32,237 nt of DNA from DATAMF01 sp964472565 (GCA_964472565.1 CAYYNB010000059.1:1-32237), one strand, 5' to 3'; shown: positions 1-7,203, counted from the first letter of the stretch. Notes: generated by a model not told the origin, from the sequence alone. Translations and numbers: made by a program.

Positions 1-2
1 CT

Positions 3-704
3 CGCCGGAAAACGCCCAACGGTCTAATTGTTAAGATGTGCAAAGTCGAGCTGAGTTCCGGTGAGGAAATTCTTGTAGACTGTGTGCTCTTTGCGTCAGG
101 TCGCCAGGGCAACAGCGCCGGGTTGGGTCTGGAAGCGCTCAATATCGAACTGGGCAGTCGTGGTTTGATCGTCGTGAACGACAAATACCAGACCAGTGTG
201 TCCAACATTTATGCCGCTGGTGATGTGATCGGTTTTCCCGCGCTCGCCTCGACTTCGATGGAACAGGCCCGTGTCGCGATGGTCCACGCCTTCGATCTGC
301 GCTACAAGGAATATGTCTCCCCGGTTTTGCCGCTGGCCGTGTACACCGTCCCGGAAATTGCAATGGTTGGCCTGACTGAGGAAGCCTGCCAGCAGCAGCA
401 TATCCCCTATCTCGTGGGGCGTGCCGAAAGCGAAAATAACCCGCGCGGCCAGATCATGGGTGATAAAGGCATGCTCAAGCTAATCTTCGCCCCCAAAGAT
501 AAAAAGCTGTTGGGCGTCCATCATATCGGTGAACTCGCTTCCGAGTTAGTTCACATCGGCGCGCAGGTTTTGGCCGAAAATGGGACGCTTCATACCTTCA
601 TTCAGGCCGTCTACAACTTTCCCACCCTGTCCGATATGTACAAATATGCCGCCTATGATGGCCTCGGCAGTTGGGAACGCTGGTGGCGCGAATCTCAGCC
701 CTAA
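3..704 (+). CDS. sthA: Soluble pyridine nucleotide transhydrogenase, C-terminal part (partial)
   Basis: This is the 3' part of a flavoprotein of the pyridine nucleotide-disulfide oxidoreductase family; the frame is open to the window edge, so the FAD- and most of the NAD-binding region is missing. Visible are the second FAD motif around YAAGDVIG and the dimerisation domain starting near YTVPEIAMVG. In dihydrolipoamide dehydrogenases the C-terminal end carries a catalytic His in an HPT motif; here the equivalent reads NFPTLSD, with Asn in place of His, as in E. coli SthA (NYPT). That favours the energy-independent NADH/NADP+ transhydrogenase over Lpd or glutathione/mercuric reductases. It would act in the cytosol to balance NADPH and NADH. 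The internal ATG at 36 is not the start, because coding sequence similar to the family continues upstream of it. Family assignment is firm; the exact substrate is inferred. Confidence 0.85.
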   Translation, partial: RRKTPNGLIVKMCKVELSSGEEILVDCVLFASGRQGNSAGLGLEALNIELGSRGLIVVNDKYQTSVSNIYAAGDVIGFPALASTSMEQARVAMVHAFDLRYKEYVSPVLPLAVYTVPEIAMVGLTEEACQQQHIPYLVGRAESENNPRGQIMGDKGMLKLIFAPKDKKLLGVHHIGELASELVHIGAQVLAENGTLHTFIQAVYNFPTLSDMYKYAAYDGLGSWERWWRESQP

Positions 705-730
705 ACATCACTCGTTGATGGCTGTACAAT
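702..730 (+). promoter_or_regulatory. Candidate promoter giving a leaderless rlmI transcript
   Basis: A TACAAT -10-like hexamer at 725-730 lies 17 bases after TAAACA (702-707), a partial match to TTGACA. The -10 is only six bases from the ATG at 737, so transcription would begin at or next to the start codon. No Shine-Dalgarno sequence precedes that ATG. The -35 is weak, so this is a suggestion only. Confidence 0.35.
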
Positions 731-736
731 AGCGCT

Positions 737-1924
737 ATGACCAAAAACATTGCCCTTCACATCACGCCTGCCGCCGAACGTGCCGTACGCAGCGGCCATC
801 CCTGGCTTTTTGAACACGCCATTCGCAAACAGAGCCATGCGGGTGATCCCGGCGATCTCGCGGTTATTTTTGACCATAACCGCCGCTTTCTTGCCATCGG
901 CCTCTACGATCCCCATTCCCCTATCCGCGTCAGGATTTTGCAGTATGGGACTCAAGCCGCCATCGATCAGGACTGGTTCACCGCCCGTCTTCGCGCGGCA
1001 GCCGCCATCCGCGCCCCGCTGCTTGCGTGCCAAACAACTGGTTATCGCCTTGTGTATGGCGAAAATGACGGTTTACCCGGCTTGGTTGTAGATCGTTATG
1101 CGAACACCCTGGTTCTCAAAATTTACACTCCCGCGTGGCTTCCCCATCTGGAGAGTCTTACCGCCGCTCTCCAGCGTGTCCAGCCCTTTGACCGCTTGGT
1201 GTTGCGCACCAGCCGGGGCATGCACGATCTGGCCGACGGAAAAATTCTGCTGGGCGACGTCCCGACTGCCCCGATCCACTTTCAAGAAAACGGCCTCACC
1301 TTTGCCGCCGATGTCGTGCGCGGTCACAAAACTGGCTTCTTTTTTGACCAGCGTGATAACCGTTTCCGCGTCCGTGACCTCTCCGCCAATCGCCACGTCC
1401 TGGATGTGTTTGCCTATACCGGCGGATTTTCTGTGTATGCCGCTGCTGGCGGCGCAAAATCCGTCCTCAGCCTGGACATCAGCGAACCTGCTTTAGCTGC
1501 TGCCCAAGCTAATTTTGCCCTCAACCAATCCGGCTGCCCCGCCCAGCATGAAATTTTGGTGGCCGATGCCTTTGAGGGATTAGAACAATTGCGTTCATCT
1601 CACCGTACTTTTGATATGGTGATCGTCGATCCGCCCTCCTTCGCCCAGAACGCCGCCCAGGTTGATCAGGCCCTTGCCGCCTATACTCGCCTGACCCGCC
1701 TCGCCCTTAGTGTGATGAAACCCAATGGCGGCATTTTTATCATTGCGTCCTGCTCTAGCCGAGTCACCCCGGATCAGTTTTTCACAACCATAGTACGCGC
1801 CGCGTCCGGTTATTCCCTCACTGAAATCGCCCGCACTGGTCATGCGCTCGACCATCCGATCACCTTTCCGGAAGGCGAATACCTCAAATGCCTGTTTGCG
1901 ACTGTGAACCGCTCCCGCGAATGA
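737..1924 (+). CDS. rlmI: Class I SAM-dependent 23S rRNA (cytosine-C5) methyltransferase, RlmI-like
   Basis: The 395-residue protein has the architecture of the RlmI/RlmK-type rRNA methyltransferases: an N-terminal PUA-like RNA-binding segment (about residues 1-75, with GHPWLFEHAI and LAIGLYDPHSPIRVRIL), a central EEHEE-like linker (GLPGLVVDRY), then a Rossmann methyltransferase domain. SAM-binding motif I is seen in VLDVFAYTGGFSVYAA and the catalytic-region motif in IVDPPSFAQN, with a conserved CSS near the end. E. coli RlmI makes m5C1962 in 23S rRNA; the same position is likely but not proven here. The length matches the family (about 390-400). The gene follows sthA by 32 bases and its last 41 bases overlap the convergent aminotransferase gene. 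Confidence 0.88.
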   Translation: MTKNIALHITPAAERAVRSGHPWLFEHAIRKQSHAGDPGDLAVIFDHNRRFLAIGLYDPHSPIRVRILQYGTQAAIDQDWFTARLRAAAAIRAPLLACQTTGYRLVYGENDGLPGLVVDRYANTLVLKIYTPAWLPHLESLTAALQRVQPFDRLVLRTSRGMHDLADGKILLGDVPTAPIHFQENGLTFAADVVRGHKTGFFFDQRDNRFRVRDLSANRHVLDVFAYTGGFSVYAAAGGAKSVLSLDISEPALAAAQANFALNQSGCPAQHEILVADAFEGLEQLRSSHRTFDMVIVDPPSFAQNAAQVDQALAAYTRLTRLALSVMKPNGGIFIIASCSSRVTPDQFFTTIVRAASGYSLTEIARTGHALDHPITFPEGEYLKCLFATVNRSRE

Positions 1925-2915
1925 TCTCGACCATCCGCCGCAGCGCGTCATAGTCCGCTGCTTCATCCACTGCCAGATTCGCTAGGCGGTTAGTCAGTTT
2001 GGCCGCGTGAGTAGTCCGTCCAAAAAGCTGGCTGAGTGGATAGTACAGCCCTGCCACGTTGAGTCGTTCCGCTTGCATTTGCCGCATCATCCGCTGCGCG
2101 AGTATTGCCCTCGGCACCGTGATCGTATACCGCCAGATTGCATCCCCTTCCCGCAGATCAGGCCGCTCCACCGGAATCCCGGCCAGTTGTGCGTCGAGCC
2201 ACCGCGCCTTTTGATTCCGCATTTTTACCCGCTCCGGCAGTGTCTCCCAGTCTGCCCGTATTCGATCCTCGTTCGCCCGCGAATCATCAAAATTCCGCAG
2301 CAGCATCGGCGCAAACGCCCGCAGTTGTACCCCATACGCCGCCGCCGCGTCCGGTGGCAGCAGGGCATTCACGCCCGGCATCTGCTCCGGCAGGTACGGC
2401 AGCCGTTTCAAATCCTCCCGCATCCCATCCACCAGCGCCTCATCCTCCACCAGAACGGCACCCCCACGTCCGCGCACCATCTTGTTGGGATCAAAGCTGA
2501 TAAACGAAATATCGCCCCATGCCCCGGCGGGTTTCCCCTGCAAGGTTCCACCCAACCCTTGCACCGCATCTTCAATAATCGGAATTCCCGGTGCTGCCGC
2601 CCGAATCTGATCCAGTTCTGCCATGTGTCCAAACAGATGCACGGCCACAATCGCCCGCGTCCGCGCGGTGATCAGTGTCGCCACGTGTTCCGCCGCCATC
2701 GTGAAGCGTGTCGGGCTGACATCCGCAAACACCGGAGTAAACCCCGCCAGCAGTACCCCGTGCAGTGCCGTTTCACACAGCAAATCCGGGATAATCACTT
2801 CCCCCGGCCCATCCCGCCGCCCAATCGCCCGCAGCGCCAACCACAGCGCGGTTGTCCCGCGCCCACATAACAGGCTAACACCCCGCCCCAACTCCTGTAT
2901 TAATCGTTGTTCCAT
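1884..2915 (-). CDS. DegT/DnrJ/EryC1/StrS-family PLP aminotransferase
   Basis: A fold-type I PLP enzyme of the family that aminates keto-sugars in nucleotide-sugar pathways. Visible landmarks, counted from the chosen start, are the PLP-binding Asp116 in IIEDAVQGLGG, the Schiff-base Lys145 in SFDPNKMVRGRGG, and the phosphate-contact region GRGTTALWLAL near the N-terminus. An ATG lies farther upstream at 2978, but the residues between it and 2915 are simply the translation of a dispersed palindromic repeat, so 2915 (343 residues) is preferred. The family normally has about 360-400 residues, so this is a slightly short member. Substrate cannot be told from sequence; no sugar-nucleotide genes flank it. 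The 3' end overlaps rlmI by 41 bases on the opposite strand. Confidence 0.8.
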   Translation of the reverse strand: MEQRLIQELGRGVSLLCGRGTTALWLALRAIGRRDGPGEVIIPDLLCETALHGVLLAGFTPVFADVSPTRFTMAAEHVATLITARTRAIVAVHLFGHMAELDQIRAAAPGIPIIEDAVQGLGGTLQGKPAGAWGDISFISFDPNKMVRGRGGAVLVEDEALVDGMREDLKRLPYLPEQMPGVNALLPPDAAAAYGVQLRAFAPMLLRNFDDSRANEDRIRADWETLPERVKMRNQKARWLDAQLAGIPVERPDLREGDAIWRYTITVPRAILAQRMMRQMQAERLNVAGLYYPLSQLFGRTTHAAKLTNRLANLAVDEAADYDALRRMVEIIRGSGSQSQTGI

Positions 2916-2936
2916 ATTGTCCCTAATATTCACTGA

Positions 2937-3030
2937 CCGTTGTAGGGGCAGGTTTGCAAACCTGCCCTTACGCTCCATGACCGGACATCCTCATCGGATG
3001 TTTAACCAGACAATACTCTTACCAATGAAT
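2937..3030. repeat. Dispersed two-hairpin palindromic repeat, copy 1
   Basis: A composite element with two adjacent hairpins: GGGCAGGTTTGCAAACCTGCCC (2946-2967, a perfect palindrome), then ACATCC-TCATC-GGATGT near 2986-3002. A second copy with the same order and spacing sits at 7230-7335. The shared string runs from CCGTTGT through GCAGGTTTGCAAACC and CGGACAT to TATCGGATGTTTAA-like sequence, and weakly on to ACCAATG. It looks like a REP/MITE-type extragenic element. It lies just upstream of the aminotransferase start. Confidence 0.7.
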
Positions 3031-3101
3031 TCGCCAACGGTATCACAAGTGGGGAACGGGCCGGGAGATAGGGGTTCACCGCACCACTTTCCACAACAAG
3101 G

Positions 3102-4040
3102 TTATTCCGGGGCAACGGCTGGATCAAGCGGTTGGTTAATCTGCGTATAGGTGCTGAAGGTGCTGGATACAAAGTGACTGCTGGTTTCCGCCCCTGCAAC
3201 CCCATTCGTCAAAATGGGATCGTCTGTGAGTGGCAGATCGATCACCAGGATTGAGTCCATCCCGACCATCTGCCCCTCGTCGTTGATCGAGATCCGCAGT
3301 TCCAGTCCCGATTGATCGCTGCCCTCTTCAAATAACCGGACCGCGAGCGAGTCTGCCCCCAGATTTTCAGCAACAATCGCCGCCGTGCTGGTGGCATCAA
3401 ACGTAATATAGATCACTTCGACGGGCGTGCCATCTTCTGTTTGCTCCTGGGCAACTTTCACGCTGTCAGCCTGCGCCAGCAGCACATCACGCGCATCCAA
3501 ACCGGATGGCCCATCGAAAAAATAATCCAGAAACAGGCTGCTAAAGGCGGAAAACTGGTTTGGATCGCTGACTGTCACCCAACCTTCGGGCATCGTTTCC
3601 CCACCCATGATGCCGCACAGCGGGCATTCTGCCTGGACATACAACACCTCATCAACCAGCCGTGCTTCAGCTTCGATTATCTGTGTGGTATTTTGTTCGC
3701 CATTGTCCTCGGCTTGAACCGCTTCCGTAGTATCGAATATGGCGACCAGTGTGGCTGTTATGTTTTTCTGCCCATCACGAACAATTACCTTCGCCGTGCG
3801 TTCGGTGGTTGTAATCGCCTCATCCGTGTAGCTCAGTTCGTTCGTACGAACCGTCGTGTTCCGGCTCTCGATGAGAACGGTATGTTCAACGTAACTGGTA
3901 TACGTCTTGAGCGTAGCACGGGCATCCAGGGCACGTTCTAAGAGGGCCATTTCTTCTTCGCTTAACGGGTTGTTGTCTTGCGCCTGTGCGGGGACAACCA
4001 GCCAGAACAGCGAACAGATCAAAAGAACCAGGGATCGCAT
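3102..4040 (-). CDS. Secreted protein of unknown function
   Basis: The 312-residue product begins with a classical Sec signal peptide (MRSLVLLICSLFWLVVPAQA, probably cleaved before QDNN), so it is exported; no lipobox Cys is present. The mature part is acidic and rich in Thr, Ser and Val, with alternating short strands, and contains a CPLCG pair in the middle that could form a disulfide or bind metal. The general pattern (threonine-rich strands, 'TYTSYVEHTV' near the start) resembles LolA/LppX-like beta-barrel half-shell proteins of Gram-positive and Chloroflexota genomes, but I cannot establish that. The start at 4040 is chosen over the ATG at 4055 because GGAGGT lies five bases before it. 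The upstream region is shared divergently with the cold-shock gene. Confidence 0.75.
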   Translation of the reverse strand: MRSLVLLICSLFWLVVPAQAQDNNPLSEEEMALLERALDARATLKTYTSYVEHTVLIESRNTTVRTNELSYTDEAITTTERTAKVIVRDGQKNITATLVAIFDTTEAVQAEDNGEQNTTQIIEAEARLVDEVLYVQAECPLCGIMGGETMPEGWVTVSDPNQFSAFSSLFLDYFFDGPSGLDARDVLLAQADSVKVAQEQTEDGTPVEVIYITFDATSTAAIVAENLGADSLAVRLFEEGSDQSGLELRISINDEGQMVGMDSILVIDLPLTDDPILTNGVAGAETSSHFVSSTFSTYTQINQPLDPAVAPE

Positions 4041-4131
4041 GTTTACCTCCTCCATCTCCGTTACTTTGTTTTAGAGCAGAGGCGTGACCACCGCGTGATT
4101 AAAGGCAAATTTCCCTCTAGTTCATGCTGTT

Positions 4132-4159
4132 TTTATATTATTTCCATTAGACATTGTAA
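4132..4159 (-). promoter_or_regulatory. Candidate promoter for the secreted protein gene
   Basis: Read on the minus strand, TTACAA (4159-4154) is followed after 16 bases by TATAAA (4137-4132). It lies about 90 bases before the start at 4040 and faces away from the csp promoter, with which it nearly touches. The match is moderate. Confidence 0.45.
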
Positions 4160-4167
4160 GACGCCTA

Positions 4168-4196
4168 TTGACAGATTAAATTAGCTAGTATATGAT
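4168..4196 (+). promoter_or_regulatory. Sigma70-type promoter of the cold-shock gene
   Basis: TTGACA (4168-4173), a 17-base spacer, and TATGAT (4191-4196). The -35 is a perfect consensus and the -10 matches five of six. Transcription should begin near 4203, giving a leader of about 100 bases before the csp ATG. Confidence 0.8.
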
Positions 4197-4236
4197 AAAA
4201 CCCAGTAGAGAAAAGTTGTTCGCATTACCTGTAATC

Positions 4237-4278
4237 AAGATCCCGGTGAAGCAAACAGTCTCGGGATTTTTTGTTTGC
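4237..4278 (+). promoter_or_regulatory. Terminator-like attenuator with an alternative pairing in the csp leader
   Basis: AAGATCCCG (4237-4245) can pair with CGGGATTTT (4262-4270) and is followed by a run of six T (4267-4272), the form of an intrinsic terminator, yet it lies between the promoter and the csp start. The hairpin loop contains GCAAACA (4251-4257), the exact complement of TGTTTGC (4272-4278) directly after the T run. The second pairing would enclose the terminator's 3' arm and so could act as an antiterminator. Regulation is inferred; the pairings are seen in the sequence. Confidence 0.55.
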
Positions 4279-4305
4279 AGGTAGCAAGAAGCAAAGGTAT
4301 CTTCA

Positions 4306-4518
4306 ATGGCAGAACGTATCACAGGCACCGTCAAGTGGTTCAACGCTCAAAAAGGCTTTGGGTTCATTCAACGTGAGGATGGCCCCGATGTCTTCGTTCA
4401 TCATAGCGCGATTCAGGCCAATGGCTATCGCGAACTGAACGAAGGCGAGCGCGTTGAGTTTGAAGTCACCACTGGACCAAAGGGCGATCAGGCAAGTCAG
4501 GTCACCCGTCTGGGCTAG
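4306..4518 (+). CDS. Cold-shock protein, CspA family
   Basis: A 70-residue single cold-shock domain, the normal family length. It has RNP1 (KGFGFI) and RNP2 (VFVHHSAI) with the aromatic residues that stack on nucleic-acid bases, and the typical opening GTVKWFNAQKGFGFI. Such proteins bind single-stranded RNA and DNA in the cytosol, melt secondary structure and can antiterminate transcription. The gene stands alone behind a strong promoter and a leader with a possible attenuator, consistent with temperature- or self-regulated expression. The Shine-Dalgarno match (AAAGG, about ten bases upstream) is weak. Which paralogue (CspA, B, etc.) cannot be said. Confidence 0.95.
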   Translation: MAERITGTVKWFNAQKGFGFIQREDGPDVFVHHSAIQANGYRELNEGERVEFEVTTGPKGDQASQVTRLG

Positions 4519-4531
4519 TCGCTAAACGTCT

Positions 4532-4554
4532 GCCCTGTATGTACAATACAGGGC
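4532..4554 (+). terminator. Hairpin after csp, probable weak terminator
   Basis: GCCCTGTAT (4532-4540) and ATACAGGGC (4546-4554) form a perfect nine-base stem with a GTACA loop, 14 bases after the csp stop. No T run follows, so it may act as a 3' stabilising hairpin rather than a terminator. Confidence 0.4.
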
Positions 4555-4609
4555 TACCCCACTTGACATTTTCCCTGCTGACTTTCTCTCTAATCTGTCG
4601 AATACAGTA

Positions 4610-4646
4610 CGCCGTAATGTTTTTTACTGCGGCGTTGCATGACGCC
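4610..4646 (+). promoter_or_regulatory. Mutually exclusive hairpins in the RNase J leader
   Basis: CGCCGTAA (4610-4617) can pair with TTA plus CGGCG (4624-4626, 4630-4634, with a CTG bulge). The same 3' arm overlaps GGCGT (4631-4635), which pairs with ACGCC (4642-4646). Both cannot form together. They lie 20-57 bases before the RNase J start. A regulatory role is a guess. Confidence 0.35.
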
Positions 4647-4666
4647 TACACAAAGTTAAGGAACGT

Positions 4667-6292
4667 ATGAAAAAGAAGCTCAAAATCATCCCCCTCGGCG
4701 GCTTGGGGGAAATCGGCAAGAATATGACCGTATTGGAATATGGCCGCAACATGATCATCATCGACTGTGGGATCAAATTCCCCCAGAGCGATATGTATGG
4801 CATCGATCTGGTCCTGCCTGCGTTTGACTACGTGATCCAGAATCAGGAATATTTGCGCGGCATCGTCCTGACGCATGGGCACATGGATCACATTGGCGGT
4901 CTGCCCTATCTGCTCCGGCAGATTCGGACCACCATTTATGGCACCGATCTGACCATAGGCATGGTCAAGCGCCAGTTAGACGAAGCAGGTGTTTTGAATC
5001 AGGCTCGTCTCTATACCGTTCATAATACAGATACCATGGACTTTGGCCCGTTTAAGGTTAGCCTTTTTCCGGTGGCCCATTCGATTCCTGGCTCCGTCGG
5101 TCTGGTGATCGATACACCCGTTGGTGCGGTGGTTCACACGGGTGATTATAAGCTCGATGAAACCCCAACCGGCGGCCAAACTACCGACCTGACCCGTTTA
5201 CAGCAGTTAACGCCGAATGGGGTGTTAGCCCTGTTAGCCGACAGCACCAACGCGGATAAACCGGGCCGTACGCCCACCGAAAAAGTGGTGGTTGAAGAGC
5301 TGGATCGCCTGTTTACCGAAGCGCGCAATGGCCGCATCATCATCGCCACCTTTGCCTCCCTTTTGGCTCGTTTGCAGGAAATCATGCTGCTGGCGAAGAA
5401 ACACCGCCGCCGTGTCGCGCTGACCGGGCGCAGCCTCGTGGAAAATGTCGCGCTAGCCCGCGAATTGGGTTATCTGAAAATCCCCGACTCGCTGTTGGTC
5501 GATTTCGACTCGCGCATTCCCGACAAAAACCTGCTCATTTTATCCACCGGCTCTCAAGGCGAACCGCGTTCAGCGCTGAATCGGATGGCCCAGGGCGAAC
5601 ACCCGCAGGTCGAGGTGAAACGCGGCGACACGATCATCATCTCCGGCGGCACCATTCCCGGCAACGAAGAAGAAGTGGGGCGCATGCTCAACAAACTCTT
5701 TGAGCGCGGCGCGAATGTGATCTACGGCAAGCTGGCCAATATCCATGTCTCCGGGCACGGCAGCCGCGACGACATGCAAACCATGCTTCAGGCTGTTCAA
5801 CCGCAGTACCTCATCCCGGTTCACGGCGAAGTCCGCCACCAGCACCTTCATGCGCGTCTGGCGGAAAGCCTCGGCATCGAAAATATCACCATTCTGCATA
5901 ACGGCGCAGTCTGGGCCACCGATGGCGTCAAAGCCTGGCAGGAAAAAGCGGTTCCGGGCCACGATGTCCTGGTTGATGGCTGGTTGATCGGCGAAATTAG
6001 CAGTATGGTGCTGCAAGACCGCCAGCGTTTGTCTCAGGATGGGTTTATCGTCGCTCTGATTCCGGTCAACGCCAAAAATAAGTTGGTTGGCGAGCCGCAG
6101 ATCATCAGTCGTGGGTTCCTGCCCATGAACGCATCCGAAGACCTCTGGCAGGCTGCCCGCAAGGAAATCCGCCAGCAGTTCAAACACGGGAAAGCTGTCG
6201 CTCAGGACTCGATCCGCGAAACCCTGCAAAACTTCTTCTACCGTGAAACGCAGTCTCGGCCTGTGGTCCTGCCCAGCATCATTCGGCTGTAA
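4667..6292 (+). CDS. rnj: Ribonuclease J
   Basis: A 541-residue metallo-beta-lactamase/beta-CASP ribonuclease. The catalytic zinc motif HGHMDH-type is present as H70, H72, D74 and H75 in LTHGHMDHIGG, with H138 (VAHSIPGSVG) and D160 (HTGDYKLD) as further ligands. The beta-CASP region follows (GRSLVENVALAREL, LILSTGSQGEPRSALNRMA), and the C-terminal part has HVSGHGSRDD and LIPVHGEVRH. RNase J is a 5'-3' exo- and endoribonuclease for mRNA decay and rRNA maturation in bacteria that often lack RNase E. The length is usual for the family. ATG at 4667 is supported by AAGGA five bases upstream. It follows csp and precedes an RRM protein, making a small RNA-metabolism neighbourhood of separately promoted genes. 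Confidence 0.95.
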   Translation: MKKKLKIIPLGGLGEIGKNMTVLEYGRNMIIIDCGIKFPQSDMYGIDLVLPAFDYVIQNQEYLRGIVLTHGHMDHIGGLPYLLRQIRTTIYGTDLTIGMVKRQLDEAGVLNQARLYTVHNTDTMDFGPFKVSLFPVAHSIPGSVGLVIDTPVGAVVHTGDYKLDETPTGGQTTDLTRLQQLTPNGVLALLADSTNADKPGRTPTEKVVVEELDRLFTEARNGRIIIATFASLLARLQEIMLLAKKHRRRVALTGRSLVENVALARELGYLKIPDSLLVDFDSRIPDKNLLILSTGSQGEPRSALNRMAQGEHPQVEVKRGDTIIISGGTIPGNEEEVGRMLNKLFERGANVIYGKLANIHVSGHGSRDDMQTMLQAVQPQYLIPVHGEVRHQHLHARLAESLGIENITILHNGAVWATDGVKAWQEKAVPGHDVLVDGWLIGEISSMVLQDRQRLSQDGFIVALIPVNAKNKLVGEPQIISRGFLPMNASEDLWQAARKEIRQQFKHGKAVAQDSIRETLQNFFYRETQSRPVVLPSIIRL

Positions 6293-6301
6293 GGCCGTTC
6301 T

Positions 6302-6376
6302 AAGAAAATAATTATCCCATTCATCCGGTTTGACTCCCCTTCCCTGAGGGAAGGAATGAAGGGGAATGAGGTAACG
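6302..6376. repeat. Dispersed palindromic repeat of a second type, copy 1
   Basis: Begins AAGAAAATAATT and contains GGTTTGACTCCCCTTCCCT (6327-6345) followed by AGGGAAGG, so CCTTCCCT (6338-6345) and AGGGAAGG (6347-6354) form an inverted repeat around one base. A second copy with the same order lies at 7138-7203. It follows the RNase J stop by nine bases. Confidence 0.65.
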
Positions 6377-6383
6377 AATAACT

Positions 6384-6456
6384 AAAGCTGGCCCTTTATG
6401 GGCTGGCTTTCTACAATTGTCTATACAAGAGATAGATTTTGTGAGACAATCTTTTT
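6384..6456 (+). terminator. Two hairpins after RNase J, possible terminators
   Basis: First, AAAGC-TG-GCCC (6384-6394) pairs with GGGC-TG-GCTTT (6400-6410) around TTTAT. Second, ATTGTCT (6416-6422) pairs with AGACAAT (6444-6450), followed by CTTTTT. The second has a long 21-base loop. Either could end the rnj transcript before the RRM gene's own promoter. Confidence 0.35.
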
Positions 6457-6474
6457 AGATAGGGTGTGAACGAC

Positions 6475-6503
6475 TTGGTTTTATCTGCACAGGTCCTTAT
6501 TAT
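6475..6503 (+). promoter_or_regulatory. Candidate promoter of the RRM gene
   Basis: TTGGTT (6475-6480), 17-base spacer, TATTAT (6498-6503). The -10 is good, the -35 matches only its TTG half. It would give a leader of about 70 bases. Confidence 0.45.
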
Positions 6504-6582
6504 CCTCCTGCAGTTGCTGCCATGTAGGCTTACTTGCTCTATCCCATATCCGGAGTATTAGAAGAATTAAGGAGTAGGTCTG

Positions 6583-6954
6583 ATGGCCAAAAAACTATAC
6601 GTGGGAAATCTATCCTACAATGTAACCGAAGCACAGTTGCGCACCCTGTTTTCCGAAGCGGGCGAAGTAACTGAAGTATCCCTGATCACGGATCGCGATA
6701 CGGGCCGGTCCAAGGGCTTTGGTTTTGTTGAAATGGGATCCGATTCCGAAGCGCAAACTGCTATTCAGCGGTTTAATGGGTACACCCTGGATGACCGTGC
6801 CCTGACCGTCAACGAAGCCCGTCCCCGTGAAGAACGTCCGGGTGGCGGACGTGGTTTTGGCGGTGGTGGACGTGGTTCTGGTGGCGGTGGCGGCGGTCAG
6901 CGTCGTCGCCCCGGTGGTGGTAGCCAGGACCGGAATCGCCGGGATCGTTTTTAG
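6583..6954 (+). CDS. RNA-binding protein with one RRM and a Gly/Arg-rich tail
   Basis: The first 80 or so residues form a single RNA-recognition motif: RNP2 is LYVGNL and RNP1 is KGFGFVEM, with the connecting pattern TDRDTGRSKGFGFV typical of bacterial (cyanobacterial Rbp-like) RRM proteins. The last 40 residues are an RGG-like tail of Gly and Arg (GGGRGFGGGGRGSGGG and so on), disordered and nucleic-acid binding. Such proteins bind single-stranded RNA and are often cold induced. The start has GGAG eleven bases upstream (AAGGAGTAGGTCTG). It is transcribed alone, with a strong terminator after it. No target can be deduced. Confidence 0.93.
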   Translation: MAKKLYVGNLSYNVTEAQLRTLFSEAGEVTEVSLITDRDTGRSKGFGFVEMGSDSEAQTAIQRFNGYTLDDRALTVNEARPREERPGGGRGFGGGGRGSGGGGGGQRRRPGGGSQDRNRRDRF

Positions 6955-6974
6955 TCGTTAACCGGTAAGCCTTG

Positions 6975-6998
6975 AGGGCAGCTAGTCTGCCCTTTTTT
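6975..6998 (+). terminator. Intrinsic terminator of the RRM gene
   Basis: AGGGCAG (6975-6981), loop CTAGT, CTGCCCT (6987-6993) and a six-T run (6993-6998). A textbook stem-loop with T tail, 20 bases after the stop. Confidence 0.9.
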
Positions 6999-7137
6999 GA
7001 TCCTATAGCTAACCACATCTTTTGATGCGCAGCTTAACAGTTCCTCGTAGAAGCGTAGCGCCATACGCCCCGCGCTTTCCACGCACTGCTCCTCCTTTCT
7101 CCCGTTGGCGAACAAACCGATTGAATAGGGCCAATCC

Positions 7138-7203
7138 AAGAAAATAATTCCCCACATTCTGTGGGTTTGACTCCCCTTCCCTTAGGGAAGGGGCATGGGG
7201 TAA
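7138..7203. repeat. Dispersed palindromic repeat of a second type, copy 2
   Basis: Same order as the copy at 6302-6376. Here the palindrome is perfect: CCCCTTCCCT (7173-7182) and AGGGAAGGGG (7184-7193) around a single T. GGTTTGACTCCCCTTCCCT is identical in both copies. Confidence 0.65.

Noticed and set aside
2007..2870. A 287-codon plus-strand frame opposite the DegT aminotransferase.
   Set aside because: Pro/Arg/His-rich shadow frame; the minus strand encodes all the PLP-enzyme motifs.
4237..4278. A classical H-type pseudoknot in the csp leader.
   Set aside because: The connecting loop between 4270 and 4272 is too short to span the nine-base first stem; alternative, mutually exclusive hairpins fit better.
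4563..4596. TTGACA at 4563-4568 and TAATCT at 4591-4596 as an RNase J promoter.
   Set aside because: The spacer is 22 bases, too long for a normal sigma70 promoter; a real promoter may exist nearby but is not supported.
5570..6229. A 219-codon minus-strand frame opposite RNase J.
   Set aside because: No recognisable motif, and RNase J motifs are continuous on the plus strand.
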